A stretch of DNA of 64,000 nucleotides from Myxococcales bacterium. Lineage in GTDB: Bacteria > Myxococcota_A > Polyangia > Polyangiales > Polyangiaceae. Numbering within the stretch: position 1 is the stretch's first letter; each line of letters opens with the position of its first letter. A program made the position numbers and the translations under genes. Location: contig JADJKB010000025.1 in the NCBI GenBank assembly GCA_016706225.1, positions 310,001-374,000 of the forward strand. The letters are read 5' to 3'. Below the pieces are notes generated by a model. It saw only the letters and a list, made by a program, of their open reading frames with translations, had not been told where the DNA came from and ran no database searches. This document shows, piece after piece, positions 36,091 through 47,044 of this stretch.

Positions 36091-36870
36091 TCAGCCTCGG
36101 CCGGTGGCGATGAAGACTCGGTGCGGGATCCGGAGCGGCTCGGGGAAGCGTGAGGCGAGCAGCTCGGCGAGCGAGGCATCGAAACGAGCCGTGTCCTCCG
36201 CGCCGAGCACGGCGCCGACACCGTTGCAGGCGCGCATCCGCCCGCGCCACCCCTCGTGTGTGAACACCACTGGCTCGACCCAGCTGACACTCTCGACTTC
36301 ATCGAAGCCCGCGCGGTCCAGATCACGCACGTGAGACTCGAAGATGCCGGTGAGCCCTGCCATGCCCCAGCTCGGGTTGAACTCGAGGATCAGCTGTTCC
36401 GTCAGTGCCGCGACCGAGCCGGGGGTCGGAACGTAACAGAAGCTCGCGATGATCAGCCGCCCTTCGGCCGTGAGCACGCGCCGCGCCTCCGCCAGCGCGC
36501 GGTCGGAGTCGAACCACCACCAGCACTGCCCCGCCGCGACCACGTCGAAGGACCCTTCGGCCTCTTGCGTATCCTCCGCCGTCGCGCGCTCGAAGCGGAT
36601 CTTCAGTCCGGCAGTGCTCGCGCGCTGCCGGGCGCGAGCGAGGAGCTCCTCCGAAGGATCGATTCCAACCACGTCCAGCCCGCACTCGGCGAGGGACAGC
36701 GCGACCGTCCCGGTCCCGGTCCCGAGATCCAGCGCGCGCTGCCCCGGCAGGGCCCAGCGTTTTTCCAACAATCGCTGGCGAAACGCAGCGGGAAAACCAG
36801 GGCGGTGTCGATCGTAGTCGTCAGCGGTCCGCCCGAACTCGATGGCGCGGCCTTGGTTGTCCAGCGGCAT
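36091..36870 (-). CDS. Class I SAM-dependent methyltransferase
   Basis: 259 residues from the ATG at 36870, where the conserved region begins (MPLDNQGRAIEFGRTADDYDRHRPGFP). Motif I is DLGTGTGTVALSLAECGLDVVGIDPSEELL, motif II FDVVAAGQCWWWFD, motif III ARRVLTAEGRLIIASF. The N-terminal FGRTADDYDRHRPGFP pattern is common in small-molecule methyltransferases of the UbiE/TAM type. Acceptor unknown. It stands alone between the RIO kinase and a small membrane protein, with no operon partner that would hint at a pathway. Confidence 0.88.
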   Translation of the reverse strand: MPLDNQGRAIEFGRTADDYDRHRPGFPAAFRQRLLEKRWALPGQRALDLGTGTGTVALSLAECGLDVVGIDPSEELLARARQRASTAGLKIRFERATAEDTQEAEGSFDVVAAGQCWWWFDSDRALAEARRVLTAEGRLIIASFCYVPTPGSVAALTEQLILEFNPSWGMAGLTGIFESHVRDLDRAGFDEVESVSWVEPVVFTHEGWRGRMRACNGVGAVLGAEDTARFDASLAELLASRFPEPLRIPHRVFIATGRG

Positions 36871-36981
36871 ACGCGCGAAGCGTAGCGCGCCGTGCGGGTG
36901 CCCGTCGTCATTCGTGCGGTTGCCGCGCGCGCAACGCCAAACCTTCACGACTCCCGCCGCGCGACGCTCTGGCCGACTGCG

Positions 36982-37431
36982 TCAGCTCGCCTCGAAGAGC
37001 GCCTTTGCGCCCGGGCGTCCGAGCACGATGAAGGTGAAGACCCCGAGCAGCGTGCCGAGCGGGACGCTGGTGCACATCAGGGCCGAGGCGATCATGATGA
37101 GCACGCGGCGCTTGCGCTTGCGCAGCCCGGACGCCGCAAGCAGGTGAACGACGAAGAGTGCGCCCATCATGACGCCCACCACGAGGCCCACCGCGATCGT
37201 CGCGCCCGCGGCCACCGCGGCGCCCCTCGGATCAGCGCCGCCGCTCGTCGCGCTGACGCCGAACACACCGCCGAGGAGGATGAAATAACCGACCATGCCT
37301 AGCGTGCCGCAGCCGAGCAGAGCACTCCAGACGTAGTGAAGAACGGAGAGCAGGTTGAGGTCGCTCGCGTCTTTCGCGGTGTTCGCCGCGTATCCGCCTG
37401 CTGCCACGTTGGCGTAGGGGCTCGGGTTCAT
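36982..37431 (-). CDS. Small membrane protein with three to four predicted helices
   Basis: 149 residues from ATG 37431 (an earlier in-frame start at 37464 would fall in the rpoD terminator). Hydrophobic segments: LLSVLHYVWSALLGCGTLGMVGYFIL, VAAGATIAVGLVVGVMMGALFVVHLLAA, and VLIMIASALMCTSVPLGTLLGVFTFIVLG, with an RKRKRR cytoplasmic turn between the second and third. The ending TFIVLGRPGAKALFE is a pattern seen in many uncharacterised bacterial membrane proteins. Function not known. Confidence 0.7.
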   Translation of the reverse strand: MNPSPYANVAAGGYAANTAKDASDLNLLSVLHYVWSALLGCGTLGMVGYFILLGGVFGVSATSGGADPRGAAVAAGATIAVGLVVGVMMGALFVVHLLAASGLRKRKRRVLIMIASALMCTSVPLGTLLGVFTFIVLGRPGAKALFEAS

Positions 37432-37460
37432 GTTTGGGGGCACGCTAGACGAGTCTCTCA

Positions 37461-37492
37461 CCAAAAGCAGAACGGCGCAGTCGCTGCGCCGT
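37461..37492 (-). terminator. Rho-independent terminator after rpoD
   Basis: Perfect 9-bp inverted repeat ACGGCGCAG (37472-37480) / CTGCGCCGT (37484-37492) with a TCG loop. On the minus strand the hairpin is followed by TCTGCTTTTGG, a T-rich tail, 24 bp past the rpoD stop codon. Confidence 0.75.
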
Positions 37493-37515
37493 CCGCCTTC
37501 GCTCGCTCCGCGAGC

Positions 37516-39651
<2,136 letters not shown>

Positions 39652-39663
39652 AGCTACCTCGAT

Positions 39664-41571
39664 TCAAAGCCCGTGACGCTCGCGCGTACGGCGCATGTGC
39701 TCACGCAGCAGAGCCATTTCCTGATCGACATCCCCAACGCTCGCCGCGCGCTGAAGCTCCGCTACCACTTCGCTTCTTCTTCGCTTGAGCTCGAGCCGTT
39801 TCAACTTCTCGACGTTCTGCAAAAGCTCGAGCCGAGCGTCCTCGAGACGTTCGTGTCTTGGGGCGGCCAGCCGAGCGGAGGCGAATGGATGGATCGAAGG
39901 CCCGAGCTTCGCAAGGATAAGTTCAGGGTTTTGCAACTCACCGTCTTGACACGCTTGACGCAGTGCGGCAACCCCGCCCGCTACGTCCCCCTCGACGAGG
40001 TCGACCCCGGCGAGCACCTCGTCATCGCCGAGAAGCGCCGGATAGTCCAACAAAGCGCCGAATATCACCTGTTCTATCTCGGCCCGACCGGCAGTCGAAC
40101 GGGCTCGATCGGGCGCCGCAGCCCGCGGTGGGGGGCTGGCCTCGCCGCTGCGCATGCCGGCGAGGACCGAGCTGCGGAGGGCGCGAAAAGTTCGGTCGTC
40201 GCCCATGCCGAGGTGGGCGGCGACGCGATCGGCGTGCTGTTCCGCCAGCGCGCGGACCGCTGGGTCGTCCTCCGCCGCGAGCAGCTCGGTGATCTCCTTC
40301 AGCTTCGCGGCGCGGGCGTGGGCGTCGGTGCCGGAGAAGGAGTCGAGGGCGGTATCGATCAAGTACTCGAGCATGCCGCGGGCTGCGCCGACGACCCGGC
40401 GAATGGCCTCGGCGCCATGCTCGCGCACCAGCTCGTCGGGGTCGGTGCCCTGGGGCAGGGTGGCCACCTTGGCCATCAGCCCGGACTGTTTGCACGAGTC
40501 GCGAGAGGCGATCACCGCCCGACGTCCCGCGCTATCACCGTCGAAGAGCAGCGTGACGTTCGGCGCAAAACGCTTCACGAGCCGCGCCTGCTCCGCTGTG
40601 AAGGCCGTGCCGAGGGGTGCCACCACGTTCTTGATGCCGCGGGCGTGCAGGCTCATCACGTCGAAGTTCCCCTCGACCAAGACGGCGACCCCACAATCGC
40701 GGATCGCGCTCTTGGCCTGATACAGCCCGAACACGGCCTCGCGCTTCTTGTAGATGGGTGACTCGGGTGAGTTCACGTACTTCGCCGGTGGCTCTGCTGG
40801 GGCTCCGCCGCCGATGCGCTCGACGCCGAGGCTGCGGAGCTCCGCGTCCTCGGGATCGGGCAGCGCGCGACCGCTGAAGGCGATCACTCGGCCTTGCAGG
40901 TCGAGCACCGCGAACATCAGGCGGTGGCGAAAGCGATCGTAGTGTCCACTGCCGCTCTTGCGGGGCACGAGCAGTCCGACCTGCTCCGCCGCGAGGTGGC
41001 TCATGCCGGCATCACGCAGGTGCGACGCCAGCGCGTCCCAACCGTAGGGTGCGTAGCCGATGCGGAAGGCCTGGAGTGCGTCGGCGATGGGTCCCGTGGG
41101 ATCGTCGGCGCGCAGCTCGCGCTTCTCGAGCTCGCGCTCGGCGTGGCGCCCCAGGGAGTGTTCGCGCAGCATGCGCTCGAAGAACTCGGCGGCCACGTTG
41201 CCGACGGCGTAGAGTTCTTCTTGGCGGCGGCGGGCCTCGACCTCGGCCTTGCGCTCACGTTCGTCGTGGTGTTCGACGATGGTGATGCCGGCGCGCTCGG
41301 CGAGGCGTCGGATCGCCTCGACGAAGGACAGCCCCTCTAGCTCCATCAAGAAACGAAAAGCGTCGCCGTGCGCTCCGCAGCCGAAGCAGTGATAAAAGCC
41401 CCGCTCTTCATTGACGTGGAAGCTCGCGGTTTTTTCTTTGTGAAATGGGCAGAGCCCAGTGAACGAGCGGCCCCGCTTCTGGAGCTTCACCGTCTCGCCG
41501 ACGAGCGCAACGATGGCCGTGTGCGCGCGCACACGGTCGATGGTCTCCTGCCCGATCACCGCGGGAGGCAT
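39664..41571 (-). CDS. dnaG: DNA primase DnaG
   Basis: 635 residues from ATG 41571 (TTTGGAGT five bases upstream). Zinc-binding domain CPFHKEKTASFHVNEERGFYHCFGCGAHGD (Cys41, His44, Cys62, Cys65); RNA polymerase core with PRKSGSGHYDRFRHRLMFAVLD and IAFSGRAL; TOPRIM domain with LVEGNFDVMSL (Glu300) and LLFDGDSAGRRA (Asp344, Asp346). A C-terminal helicase-binding-like region follows. Synthesises RNA primers at the replication fork. It precedes rpoD on the same strand; rpsU is not present upstream, where a lipoprotein gene sits instead. Confidence 0.98.
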   Translation of the reverse strand: MPPAVIGQETIDRVRAHTAIVALVGETVKLQKRGRSFTGLCPFHKEKTASFHVNEERGFYHCFGCGAHGDAFRFLMELEGLSFVEAIRRLAERAGITIVEHHDERERKAEVEARRRQEELYAVGNVAAEFFERMLREHSLGRHAERELEKRELRADDPTGPIADALQAFRIGYAPYGWDALASHLRDAGMSHLAAEQVGLLVPRKSGSGHYDRFRHRLMFAVLDLQGRVIAFSGRALPDPEDAELRSLGVERIGGGAPAEPPAKYVNSPESPIYKKREAVFGLYQAKSAIRDCGVAVLVEGNFDVMSLHARGIKNVVAPLGTAFTAEQARLVKRFAPNVTLLFDGDSAGRRAVIASRDSCKQSGLMAKVATLPQGTDPDELVREHGAEAIRRVVGAARGMLEYLIDTALDSFSGTDAHARAAKLKEITELLAAEDDPAVRALAEQHADRVAAHLGMGDDRTFRALRSSVLAGMRSGEASPPPRAAAPDRARSTAGRAEIEQVIFGALLDYPALLGDDEVLAGVDLVEGDVAGGVAALRQACQDGELQNPELILAKLGPSIHPFASARLAAPRHERLEDARLELLQNVEKLKRLELKRRRSEVVAELQRAASVGDVDQEMALLREHMRRTRERHGL

Positions 41572-41691
41572 ACTCCAAATCGGCCCCGCGCCAAGCGCCC
41601 GCAACGAGTTTCTTTCGTAGTCCCCCCGCGCGAGCGCCCTGCAAGATGGATGCCCAGGGGCGCTTTCGAGCGAAGGCTGGGCCGAACGGGA

Positions 41692-42867
41692 TTACTGGAT
41701 ACAGCCGACTCGGGTCTTGGCGAGCACCATGTCGTCGTACCAAACGCTGCCAGCGCCGCCGCTCGTGATGTAGTTCTGCGGCCAGAAGGCGTTGAGCTCG
41801 AGGGCGGCGGTGCTGCGGTACTGCAGATCCAGGGGCACGAGCGTCGGGTTTGCCGGTTTGTAGTCGGTGCACTCGGTGCCGTCGGCGCTGTTCGGGCAGA
41901 ACTTGTCCTTGATCCAATACCCGGTCGGCGTCGTGTCCGTGAATTGCGCCACGGACTGGTCATTCACCCACAGCCCGAGCTCGGCGCCCGCGCCGCTCGA
42001 CGCCGACGGGTTCAGCTTGATGTGGATCTCGATGCACATCCACTGGTTGTCCTTGGCGGTCATGGCGCTCTGATGCACGAACGAGTTGCCGTAGTAGGCG
42101 GTGTTACCCGAGGGGGAATCCATCCACGAGTGCATCTTCATCCAGTAGTTGTAGAAATCCATGCGCGGGTTCGGTGCCTTGGTCATCGGCTCGAAGGACA
42201 CACTGAAGCGATCGTCGCCGTTCGGCTTGAGCCCCGCCTGGGGATTGGGCCAGTTCGAAGCCGGGTTGTATCCGCCGAGCCAGACCCCAGTGTGATGCCA
42301 CTCCGCTCCGGCGCCGTAGCGCGCGTAGTAGCGCGCGTAGAGCTCCGCTTGGCCCGGGAGCTTTTTGTAGAGGTCGACGGCGTTCGGCCCGCTGCCGTTG
42401 GCGGTGAACTTGCCGCTCGCCTTGCCCTTGCTCGCGCTCGGCACCTCCGCGTCCAAGCTCAGACCCTTCGCCTGTGACGACTCGTAGCGGGTGGTAACGG
42501 CCTGCACCGAGGCCTCTTCGAAGTTCTCGACCCAGATCACGTTCGGGTCGTTCTCGATCCCGACGTCACCGGGGTACTTGCTCGAGAGAGTCTGCCCGCT
42601 GGCGCCGCCGGAAGAAACACCGCCGCCGCCGCTCGACGAGCCACCGGTCCCCGCGCCGCCGCCGCTCGACGAGCCACCGGAGGAACTGCCACCGGAGGAA
42701 CTGCCACCGGAGGAACTGCCACCGGAGGAACTGCCACCGGAGGAACTGCCACCGGAGGACGCGCCGCCGCTCGAAGCGCCGCCCGTCGAGGCAGTGCTCC
42801 CGCCGTTGTCGTCGGAGCTGCAAGCCACGGCAAGCCCCACCACGAGACCGAATAGACAGCGTGTCAT
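41692..42867 (-). CDS. Secreted lipoprotein with GGSSS linker and polysaccharide-lyase-like C-terminal domain
   Basis: 391 residues from ATG 42867. Lipobox AVAC near residue 16, then a Gly/Ser linker (about 18-85) with five perfect GGSSS-type repeats. The C-terminal about 290 residues look like a beta-sandwich: NVIWVENFEEASVQAVTTRYESS, LYARYYARYGAGAEWHHTGVWLGGYNP, WMCIEIHIKLNP, AELGLWVNDQSVAQF, SVWYDDMVLAKTRVGC. The order (aromatic strand, WMCIEI..., D-D-M-V at the end) is reminiscent of concanavalin-like polysaccharide lyases, but no catalytic residues can be assigned. Expected on the outer membrane or surface. Upstream of dnaG on the same strand but separated by 120 bp. Confidence 0.75.
   Translation of the reverse strand: MTRCLFGLVVGLAVACSSDDNGGSTASTGGASSGGASSGGSSSGGSSSGGSSSGGSSSGGSSSGGSSSGGGAGTGGSSSGGGGVSSGGASGQTLSSKYPGDVGIENDPNVIWVENFEEASVQAVTTRYESSQAKGLSLDAEVPSASKGKASGKFTANGSGPNAVDLYKKLPGQAELYARYYARYGAGAEWHHTGVWLGGYNPASNWPNPQAGLKPNGDDRFSVSFEPMTKAPNPRMDFYNYWMKMHSWMDSPSGNTAYYGNSFVHQSAMTAKDNQWMCIEIHIKLNPSASSGAGAELGLWVNDQSVAQFTDTTPTGYWIKDKFCPNSADGTECTDYKPANPTLVPLDLQYRSTAALELNAFWPQNYITSGGAGSVWYDDMVLAKTRVGCIQ
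42674..42760 (-). repeat. Perfect 15-bp tandem repeats in the lipoprotein linker
   Basis: Five identical 15-bp units (plus-strand ccaccggaggaactg) at 42674-42748, followed by a partial sixth to 42760. They encode the GGSSS part of the lipoprotein linker. Exact identity at the DNA level, including third positions, suggests recent slippage-driven expansion. Confidence 0.9.
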
Positions 42868-43043
42868 TGCTCTCCCCCTCGAGCTGGCCAGCATAACACC
42901 TCCGCTCGGACTGCGTCACCCGCGGGCAGCTCTTTTCGTAGCGCCGATGCGGCACCCGCCGGCGCTGCTCTCGCGTGAACGGGCCTCTCACGCTACGCTC
43001 CGCCCCGCTCGGTCGGTCGAAAGCTACTGATGGTTCTTGTTGG

Positions 43044-44900
43044 ATGCTGAGCGACGCGAAGCCCCTGCCGATGCTGCGGGAGGCATGGCTCTTTCTCCTC
43101 GCGGCGCTGGGTGCATTCGGCATCGCGGTGCCGCGGGTGTGCCGCGAGGTGATGCTGATCGGGGACTCGGCGGAGCTCGTGACGGCGGCCCACGTCTGGG
43201 GTGTGCCGCGCCCGTCCGGATATCCGCTGTGGACGCTGCTCGGGCACGTTGCGTCGACGCTGCCCCTGGGAACGGTGGCGTTTCGCGTCAACCTGACCAG
43301 CGCGCTGTTCAACGCCGTCGCCATTGGTTTGGTCGCCCTCATCGCCCAGCGACTGTCGCGCTCGCTCGCAGGCGGAATTGCCGCGGCGCTCAGCCTCGCG
43401 CTGTCCAAGAGCTGCCTGATCGGCTCGTCGTTTGCAGAGGTCGAACCGCTCGACCACTTGTTCGTTGCCCTCGGCCTCTGGCTCGCTTTGCGCGTGCAGG
43501 ACGCGAGCCCCGAGCGCCGACGCGTCCCACTGCTGATGGTGTGTGGGTGGTTTGCGCTGTACCTGGCGCACCACGAAGCGAGCCTCCTGATCGTGCCCGC
43601 CGTGCTCGTCTGGGTCGGGCGGCCCTTCGTTCACGGCCTACGAACGAACCGACGGTTCGCCGCAGAAGCGGGGGCCGCTCTCTTCTTGCCGTGGCTCGTG
43701 TGCGAGCTACTGCTATTTCTCGCGGCGCGACGCGGTCCACTCGTTGCGGCGGGGGACGGCACCACGCTCGAGGGACTCTCGCGGCTCTTGGCACGGTCCG
43801 ACTACGGCGGCTGGTTCGGCGCTGTGCGCCTGGGGAGTGTCGAGCCGGCGGCCGAGCGCGTCGGCGCCGTCTCGCTGCTCCTGTTCGAGAGTCTGGGCCC
43901 CCTGCCGTTGGTCCTGGCGGTGGTGGGAGCGTTCGCATTGCTCCCCAAACGGCGGAGGGCTTCGGTGGTGCTCTTGCTCGCGTTCGTCGTACCGGGGCCG
44001 GTGTTCGCGGCCCTGAGCCGTCTCGGTGTCGAGGGGGAGAGCAGTCTCACGCTGCTCGAGCGCGCGACGGCTGCCAGCCAGCTCTCACTCGTGATCCTGT
44101 GCGGGGTAGGCGTTGCGGCGCTGTTCGAGCGGTTCCGTGGCTCACTGCCGCGAGCGGGGGTGCTGTCACTCGTTGCAGCGGTCGTGCCGGCGCTGCCTCT
44201 GATGGCGCGCGTGGCGGACGTGGATCCGTCTCGTGACCACTACGGCGGCGCGTTCACTCGCGACCTCTTTCGTGCTGTCCCGACCGGGTCGCTGGTGCTC
44301 GTGACCGGTGATCCCTATCAGGGCGCGACTCAGTATGCCTGTATCGTCGAAGCACGCTGCGCCGGCATCGACGTCGTCGCTCCGGGGCTCCTGTCCCAAC
44401 CTTGGCGTCGGGCCGAGTTCACCCGGCGGCACCCCGGCGTCCATTTGCCCGGGGGTCGCATGGTGCTGGCGCGTTCCCACGAGCTGGTTGCGGAAGCGCT
44501 GCCGACCCGCGCGGTGTACGTGGTCCCGCCGCTGCTCGGGCGTGATCCAGAGCTCGCTCGGCGCTTCGTCGTCCTGCCCGAGCTCTTGCTCGCGCGCCTG
44601 CACGCCGACGCCGACGGCGCAAAGGTGGGAGCCGCGCACTTCCTGGAGCTCGCTCGCGAGATGACGTCGGGCAAGAGCTGTGAAGGCTGCGCGCTCGACC
44701 CGAAGACCGTGCTGCGCCCCTCCGAGCACGTGCAGATCTTGATGACCTATTCGGCGACGCTGGAGAACACGTCGCGCCTGGCGTTCCGGCTCGGAAGCCA
44801 CGAGCTCGCAACCCAGCTCGAAATCGAGTTCCGCGCGCTCGACGCGGTCGTCGGCGCGCACTTCACCACGCCGGCGGCGGCAGTTGCTGAGCCGCGCTGA
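43044..44900 (+). CDS. DUF2723-family polytopic membrane protein (probable glycosyltransferase-like)
   Basis: 618 residues from ATG 43044. The N-terminal DUF2723 signature is clear: MLIGDSAELVTAAHVWGVPRPSGYPLWTLLGHV. About eleven hydrophobic segments follow in the first 430 residues (for example AWLFLLAALGAFGIAVP, LFVALGLWLALRV, VPLLMVCGWFALYLA, LPLVLAVVGAFALLP). The C-terminal about 200 residues are soluble (PTGSLVLVTGDPYQGATQYACIVEARC...). The family is related in layout to GT-C fold enzymes such as PMT, which use lipid-linked sugars outside the membrane; TMEM260 is the eukaryotic relative. Donor and acceptor are unknown. The 3' end overlaps the converging heme lipoprotein gene by 38 bp. 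Confidence 0.85.
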   Translation: MLSDAKPLPMLREAWLFLLAALGAFGIAVPRVCREVMLIGDSAELVTAAHVWGVPRPSGYPLWTLLGHVASTLPLGTVAFRVNLTSALFNAVAIGLVALIAQRLSRSLAGGIAAALSLALSKSCLIGSSFAEVEPLDHLFVALGLWLALRVQDASPERRRVPLLMVCGWFALYLAHHEASLLIVPAVLVWVGRPFVHGLRTNRRFAAEAGAALFLPWLVCELLLFLAARRGPLVAAGDGTTLEGLSRLLARSDYGGWFGAVRLGSVEPAAERVGAVSLLLFESLGPLPLVLAVVGAFALLPKRRRASVVLLLAFVVPGPVFAALSRLGVEGESSLTLLERATAASQLSLVILCGVGVAALFERFRGSLPRAGVLSLVAAVVPALPLMARVADVDPSRDHYGGAFTRDLFRAVPTGSLVLVTGDPYQGATQYACIVEARCAGIDVVAPGLLSQPWRRAEFTRRHPGVHLPGGRMVLARSHELVAEALPTRAVYVVPPLLGRDPELARRFVVLPELLLARLHADADGAKVGAAHFLELAREMTSGKSCEGCALDPKTVLRPSEHVQILMTYSATLENTSRLAFRLGSHELATQLEIEFRALDAVVGAHFTTPAAAVAEPR

Positions 44901-45375
44901 CACACAGCTGCTCCTCCACGTTGCCCGAGAGCCACGCCAAGAGACACCGGTCGGCGTCGCTGCCCTCTCGGGAAGGAGCATTCCCTTTGTGTGCCTCGGC
45001 GCCGCGCGCCTTGCGGACCAGCGTCAGGCGCTCCGGATGCGCGCCGCTGTCTCGCACGACGCGATCGAGCAGCTCGGGCTCGATCGCGACGACCGAGAGG
45101 TAGTTCTGATCGCGCTCGCTCTCCCGACTGCCGGCGTCCGAGAGTTTGTCTCCGCCGGGGCGATCACTCGGCTCGAGGCGCAGGCCGTACTTGGAGTAGA
45201 TGAGCAGGCTTCTCCCGACTTGACCGTGGCAGTCGAGCGAGCCGCAACGTGCCTCCAGCATGCCGCTCGGTGGGTCGAAGGTCTCGCGGGGTGGTGTGCG
45301 CAGGTCGAGCGTGGGATCCGTCGGGCCGGAGCAACCGACCAGTGTGAGCGCGAGTGTGATCACGGCGACCCTCAC
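44863..45375 (-). CDS. Lipoprotein with a CX4CH heme-type motif
   Basis: 170 residues from GTG 45375, overlapping the preceding stop by four bases. Signal MRVAVITLALTLVGC with lipobox LVGC, then a domain with ARCGSLDCHGQVGRSLLIYSKYGLR. CGSLDCH is a C-x4-C-H motif, a variant heme attachment pattern common in secreted cytochrome-like proteins of myxobacteria and planctomycetes. Two further cysteines near the C-terminus (DRCLLAW, EQLCVS) are of unknown role. Last gene of the DUF4266/DUF3570 operon. Heme binding is inferred, not shown. Confidence 0.7.
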   Translation of the reverse strand: MRVAVITLALTLVGCSGPTDPTLDLRTPPRETFDPPSGMLEARCGSLDCHGQVGRSLLIYSKYGLRLEPSDRPGGDKLSDAGSRESERDQNYLSVVAIEPELLDRVVRDSGAHPERLTLVRKARGAEAHKGNAPSREGSDADRCLLAWLSGNVEEQLCVSAAQQLPPPAW

Positions 45376-45854
45376 GGTGCAGCCTCGTACAGATACACGT
45401 GGCCGGCCGAGCTCTGGCTGGCTGGATCCGAGTGACACTCGGCGCAGGCCGTGGCCCGCTCCACCGGAGTCTTCATCTCGATGGTGTGGTCGCCGGACTC
45501 CAAGCGCACCCAGAATGGTCTCTGCACCGTGAGCTCGCCCGCGGTGGCGAAGAAGTTTCCGACCCAGTTGCTCCACAGCGAATCGGTGTTGCCGTGCTTG
45601 TCCATCAGGAACACCCGCACCCCGTCCACACCCGTCACGGAGTCGGGCGACTCGAACACGGTGCCTGCCAGCTCGAACTCTGGTTTTCCAGGGCCGAGTC
45701 CGCCGTGGCACACGGTGCAGGGCTGGCCCGGGCGGTGGAAAGGCCCGGGTCCGTCGGGGCCGGGCTCGGGTCCGAGCGCGTCGACCTTGGCGCTGTGCAC
45801 CGGATCTTGGCAGGCGGACGCCAGCAGAAACAGTAACCCGACCGCGCGTCTCAT
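45372..45854 (-). CDS. Lipoprotein with two CXXCH heme motifs flanking a beta domain
   Basis: 160 residues. Lipobox SAC in MRRAVGLLFLLASAC, then CTVCH (heme motif 1), about 80 residues resembling a carboxypeptidase-regulatory/CnaB-like beta sandwich (FELAGTVFESPDSVTGVDGVRVFLMDKHGNTDSLWSNWVGNFFATAG...FWVRLESGDHTIEMKTPV), then CAECH (motif 2). This places two c-type hemes at either end of a beta domain, anchored to a membrane outside the cytoplasm. Stop and start codons overlap with both neighbours (ATGA at 45851-45854, GTGA at 45372-45375), so it is tightly coupled to the DUF3570 gene. An electron carrier role is inference. Confidence 0.75.
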   Translation of the reverse strand: MRRAVGLLFLLASACQDPVHSAKVDALGPEPGPDGPGPFHRPGQPCTVCHGGLGPGKPEFELAGTVFESPDSVTGVDGVRVFLMDKHGNTDSLWSNWVGNFFATAGELTVQRPFWVRLESGDHTIEMKTPVERATACAECHSDPASQSSAGHVYLYEAAP

Positions 45855-47020
45855 TGGAAAGTGGCCTCCACTCCCGCGACTGCGAAGCCCGCGTAACGGT
45901 GGGCAACGTAGAGCGCGTCTGCGTAGCGGGTGTAACTGCCATCGACCTCCAGGATCGCGCTGAAGGCTCGGGGATCGGACCCGCCGAGGTCCCAGCGCGC
46001 GCCGGGACCGAGGGTGGCGGTCCAGAGCGGCGAGAGCTCGCGGTCACCGCTCCGGTAGCGCGGCACACGCAAGGTTCCGCTCGCGATCTGTCCGACATAT
46101 GCGCGCTCCCAGAACGAGACCCCGCCCTGGGAGTGAAAGCGCGCGTGGGGCCAGAGGGAAAAGCGCCGTCCGAGCTCGAAGGTCCAGGTCAGATCGGTGG
46201 TGGAAGCCCGAAGCCCCCAGCTGTCGGCGTACAGGCGATCGAACAGCTTGAGGGTCGAGCTGTGGAAGCGGTGGGCGAGGGTGCCGGCGAGCGCCGTGCG
46301 CCGCCGCGAATCCGGGAGGCTCTCGGCCGTGCGCCCGGGAAGCCGGAGCTGGTTGACCTCGTCGATGGATGCGCCCGCGGAGACTCGATAGGCGACGCTC
46401 GCTTCGAACAGGGGCAGGTACCGGTAGGGTTTCTCCTGATGCCCGGACTCGAGCACGAGCTCGAAGGACGGGGTCAACGTGGTCGCGCGATCGAGCACGA
46501 GCTCGAGCGAGCCCGCGAGGTCATGACGCGTGAGTGTGAGGGAGTAGACGGAGAACGGCGTGCCCGTCCGCCCCGCCGTGTCGTGGGAGTAAGCGTAGCC
46601 GAGCTCGAGCGTCGCGTTCTTTTTGTGGAAATCGAACGAGCCGGTGACGCCCCCGGAGAGCGAGACGTAGTCGGGCTCGACGGATGCCGCGGCCGAGAAG
46701 CCTGCGCCCCAGGTGCCCGGTTTGTAGCGTCCAGTCAGCGTGCCGGCGTGACGGAGCTCGACCCAGTGGGGGCTCGCGGTCGCAACGATGTCGACCGACG
46801 CCGCCGACACGATGTCGACGAGGTAGCTGCCTTTTGCGGACCACCCCGAGAGTGGATCGCGGGCACCCGCAGTCACGGCTGGCGTGAGGGTGCTCACCCC
46901 ATCGCTGTCTCGATAACCGCTCACCTCGGCGCTGGTGTCCCAGCGTACGCTCGAGGGTTCGGCGTGTAGCACTCCCGCAGACAGGAGCAGCGTGAAGCAG
47001 GTTCGCGCGCGGCGAAACAT
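45851..47020 (-). CDS. DUF3570-family outer-membrane beta-barrel protein
   Basis: 389 residues from ATG 47020 (AGAGG upstream; a TTG two codons earlier is unlikely). N-terminal Sec signal ending in LLSAGVLHA, then alternating amphipathic strands with the family's recognisable segments: DGVSTLTPAVTAGARDPLSGWSAKGSYLVDIVSAASVDIV, WVELRHAGTLTGRYKPGTWG, YSHDTAGRTGTPF, LRLPGRTAESLPDSRRRTALAGTLAHRF, ERLYADSWGLRASTTD and a terminal aromatic strand FQ. It is paired with DUF4266 just upstream, as is usual; from memory this pair often occurs beside ApbE flavin transferases and redox proteins, and here it is beside heme lipoproteins. Exact role unknown. Confidence 0.85.
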   Translation of the reverse strand: MFRRARTCFTLLLSAGVLHAEPSSVRWDTSAEVSGYRDSDGVSTLTPAVTAGARDPLSGWSAKGSYLVDIVSAASVDIVATASPHWVELRHAGTLTGRYKPGTWGAGFSAAASVEPDYVSLSGGVTGSFDFHKKNATLELGYAYSHDTAGRTGTPFSVYSLTLTRHDLAGSLELVLDRATTLTPSFELVLESGHQEKPYRYLPLFEASVAYRVSAGASIDEVNQLRLPGRTAESLPDSRRRTALAGTLAHRFHSSTLKLFDRLYADSWGLRASTTDLTWTFELGRRFSLWPHARFHSQGGVSFWERAYVGQIASGTLRVPRYRSGDRELSPLWTATLGPGARWDLGGSDPRAFSAILEVDGSYTRYADALYVAHRYAGFAVAGVEATFQ

Positions 47021-47044
47021 CGTCAATGGACCTCTGCGCAGCGC

